Below are positions 7,285 through 8,374 of a stretch of 8,374 bases of DNA, in pieces. The notes beneath the pieces are model-generated. The model ran no database searches and had not been told where the DNA came from. It saw only the letters and a program-made list of their open reading frames with translations. The stretch comes from Eutrophocola sp964503965 (GTDB lineage Bacteria > Pseudomonadota > Gammaproteobacteria > Pseudomonadales > Pseudohongiellaceae), in assembly GCA_964503965.1 (NCBI GenBank), contig CAZDCK010000056.1:1-8374 (forward strand), read 5' to 3'. Made by a program: the position numbers and the translations under genes. The number at the start of each line of letters is the position of its first letter. Position 1 is the first letter of the stretch.

Positions 7285-7965
7285 ATGAACCAGGCACTGA
7301 AAACACCCTATACCGACAATGAACAGACTATCAGCATTGAAGCCCTGCTGGTTCGGGACGCATTGATCGCGCACGGACTTGAAACACCCATGGTGCCGCA
7401 TTCCACGGATAAAAAAGGCAAGTATCTTAAAATCCGTGAAGCCATGACTACCATCATGGAGACTCTGGGACTCGACCTTACTGATGACAGTCTCGAAGAA
7501 ACTCCCCATCGCATCGCCAAGATGTATGTGAATGAAATCTTTTCCGGTCTGGATTACAGCCACTTCCCGAAAATCACCGTGATCGAGAACAAGATGCAGG
7601 TGGATGAGATGGTAAAGGTCAAGGACATCAGCCTGACCAGCACCTGCGAACATCACTTCGTGACCATCGATGGCATGGCCCGGGTTGCCTATATCCCCCG
7701 CAAGAAAATTATCGGCCTGTCCAAAATAAACCGCATTGTGCGATTCTTTGCCAAGCGTCCCCAGGTTCAGGAGCGAATGACCCAGCAAATTCTGGTAGCA
7801 CTGCAAACCCTGCTTGAGACAGAAGACGTGGCGGTTACGATCGATGCCACCCACTACTGCGTGAAAGCAAGGGGCGTCATGGATGCCAGTTCCAGCACGC
7901 AAACCACAGCGCTGGGCGGTACTTTCAAATCCACCCATCGCACACGCGACGAATTTTTATCCTGA
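7285..7965 (+). CDS. folE: GTP cyclohydrolase I (type IA)
   Basis: FolE opens the imidazole ring of GTP and rearranges it to 7,8-dihydroneopterin triphosphate and formate; this is the entry step to folate and to the FolX/FolM branch. The 226-residue protein aligns with E. coli FolE (222 residues) along almost its whole length. Zinc ligands are present: C121 and H124 in STCEHHFVTIDG and C192 in HYCVKARG. Other family blocks are ETPHRIAKMYVNEIF (72-86), IGLSKINRIVRFFAKRPQVQ (143-162) and a C-terminal GG-x-FKS. The Shine-Dalgarno AAGGTGG is five bases before the ATG. The enzyme is the zinc type IA, not the metal-flexible FolE2. It lies 57 bases after folM and is followed by an intrinsic terminator. 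Confidence 0.96.
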   Translation: MNQALKTPYTDNEQTISIEALLVRDALIAHGLETPMVPHSTDKKGKYLKIREAMTTIMETLGLDLTDDSLEETPHRIAKMYVNEIFSGLDYSHFPKITVIENKMQVDEMVKVKDISLTSTCEHHFVTIDGMARVAYIPRKKIIGLSKINRIVRFFAKRPQVQERMTQQILVALQTLLETEDVAVTIDATHYCVKARGVMDASSSTQTTALGGTFKSTHRTRDEFLS

Positions 7966-7978
7966 CTCTTTCCTGATA

Positions 7979-8003
7979 TTGGGGGGGGGCCAGCAATCCC
8001 CAA
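7979..8003 (+). other. G9 homopolymer within a small stem-loop after folE
   Basis: Nine consecutive Gs (7981-7989) start 16 bases after the folE stop. TTGGGG (7979-7984) can pair with CCCCAA (7998-8003) around a 13-base loop. The tract is non-coding, so slippage would not change a protein. No T-tract follows. Confidence 0.35.
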
Positions 8004-8023
8004 ACTCATAACACCTGATAGCG

Positions 8024-8054
8024 AAATCCACATTTTAAAATGTGGATTTTTTTT
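8024..8054 (+). terminator. Intrinsic terminator of the folX-folM-folE unit
   Basis: AAATCCACATTTT pairs perfectly with AAAATGTGGATTT (8024-8049), with the central T/A bases forming the loop, and eight Ts run from 8047 to 8054. It lies about 60 bases after the folE stop. The leftward reading lacks a T-tract of similar length, so it mainly acts rightward. Confidence 0.85.
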
Positions 8055-8121
8055 GGCATTTTAATTAACACTATGGGGAACACAGAGATAAATATGAAGT
8101 TTGTGAAGATCTCAAAAAATG

Positions 8122-8168
8122 GGCCCGGACTCTAGGGGAGGGGTGGGGAAGAGGGACGAGTCCGGGCC
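8122..8168. other. Perfect 11-bp hairpin with a G-quadruplex motif in its loop
   Basis: GGCCCGGACTC (8122-8132) and GAGTCCGGGCC (8158-8168) are perfect reverse complements. The 25-base loop holds four G-runs on the + strand: GGGG (8135-8138), GGGG (8140-8143), GGGG (8145-8148) and GGG (8153-8155), with spacers of 1, 1 and 4 bases. This fits the usual quadruplex pattern. Shorter outer arms AAGATC (8106-8111) and GATCTT (8171-8176) also pair. On the minus strand the stem is followed two bases later by six Ts (8119-8114), so it can also act as a leftward intrinsic terminator with an unusually long loop. Confidence 0.75.
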
Positions 8169-8260
8169 ACGATCTTGAACTACAACCGATCCAATGATCT
8201 GCTGTATTTGTTTTACGCCCTCTTTTCGTACCCGGATCAATCAGCAACTCATAAATTTCC

Positions 8261-8297
8261 AAAAAAAAACCGGTCATCTTTTCAGACAACCGGTTTT
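8261..8297 (-). terminator. Leftward intrinsic terminator of the right-edge gene
   Basis: AAAACCGGT (8266-8274) pairs with ACCGGTTTT (8289-8297) around a 14-base loop. Read on the minus strand, the stem runs into nine Ts (8269-8261). Read on the + strand there are only four Ts, so it is a leftward terminator. It starts 28 bases after the TAA stop at 8326-8328. Confidence 0.8.
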
Positions 8298-8325
8298 GAT
8301 ATTTCCGTATATCGTTTAAGCAGAC

Positions 8326-8374
8326 TTATTCCGATACGGTGATGTTGATAGCCTTGGCGGTATAAATCAACGGT
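8326..8374 (-). CDS. C-terminal end of an unidentified leftward gene
   Basis: The minus-strand frame enters from the right edge and ends PLIYTAKAINITVSE, then TAA at 8326-8328. The alternation of hydrophobic and polar residues resembles a terminal beta strand, but 15 residues are too few to name a family. The leftward terminator 28 bases later supports a leftward gene ending here. A second minus frame is also open at the edge and stops within the terminator stem, which makes it less likely. Confidence 0.45.
   Translation of the reverse strand, partial: PLIYTAKAINITVSE

Noticed and set aside
7224..7322. 32-codon frame MNPIDNVLRKTLTSKKTRW... whose ATG overlaps the folM stop (ATGA)
   Set aside because: The overlap looks like coupling, but there is no good ribosome site, it runs into the folE start in another frame, and no family is recognisable.
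7156..7938. 260-codon minus-strand frame opposite folE
   Set aside because: Antisense of a strongly conserved folE; no recognisable domain and no ribosome site of note.
8065..8094. Rightward promoter-like TTAACA, 18-base spacer, TAAATA, which could drive a small RNA carrying the quadruplex hairpin
   Set aside because: The -10 matches only 3 of 6 consensus bases and the region is AT-rich, so the match is weak; not enough for a feature.
8072..8135. Short rightward frame (20 codons) ending at the quadruplex hairpin, as a leader peptide
   Set aside because: No clear Shine-Dalgarno, no downstream rightward gene to regulate, and it lies after a strong terminator.
8071..8289. Minus-strand 72-codon open frame in the convergent spacer
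   Set aside because: It starts inside the leftward terminator stem and runs through the quadruplex hairpin; its composition (PLPHPSPR, SSRSW) follows from the C-rich strand, and it has no recognisable domain.

Overview
The window looks like the chromosome of a free-living gammaproteobacterium of moderate GC content. The best evidence is a set of three pterin genes (folX, folM, folE) whose proteins resemble the E. coli proteins along their full length, next to an OpgB/MdoB-type phosphoglycerol transferase of the kind found in Gram-negative envelopes. I cannot place it to genus. I see no transposase, integrase, phage gene, tRNA, rRNA or CRISPR array.

Layout: positions 1-5935 are read leftward and hold three genes for exported or membrane proteins. 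In transcription order these are an OpgB-like inner-membrane sulfatase-fold transferase (5935-3527), a signal-peptide-bearing DUF3604 protein with a PHP-like set of metal ligands (3426-1576), and a signal-peptide-bearing protein with two SnoaL/NTF2-like domains (1444 to beyond the left edge). The DUF3604 gene has its own promoter with a perfect TATAAT box. A hairpin without a T-tract lies between it and the SnoaL-like gene.

Positions 5936-6088 are a divergent control region. It has a leftward extended -10 promoter, two GGATGAC direct repeats 33 bp apart, and an inverted repeat between them. Rightward from 6089 runs folX-folM-folE. FolE makes dihydroneopterin triphosphate from GTP, FolX epimerises it to dihydromonapterin triphosphate, and FolM reduces dihydromonapterin to tetrahydromonapterin. 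folX and folM overlap by one base, folE follows after 57 bases, and a strong intrinsic terminator follows folE.

Positions 8055-8325 form a convergent spacer. Reading right to left it has a leftward terminator with nine Ts, then an 11-bp perfect stem whose 25-nt loop is a G-quadruplex motif on the + strand. The last 49 bases are probably the C-terminal end of another leftward gene. The quadruplex-in-a-hairpin is the least ordinary element in the window. The genes themselves belong to known families, although the DUF3604 and double-SnoaL proteins have no assigned reaction.
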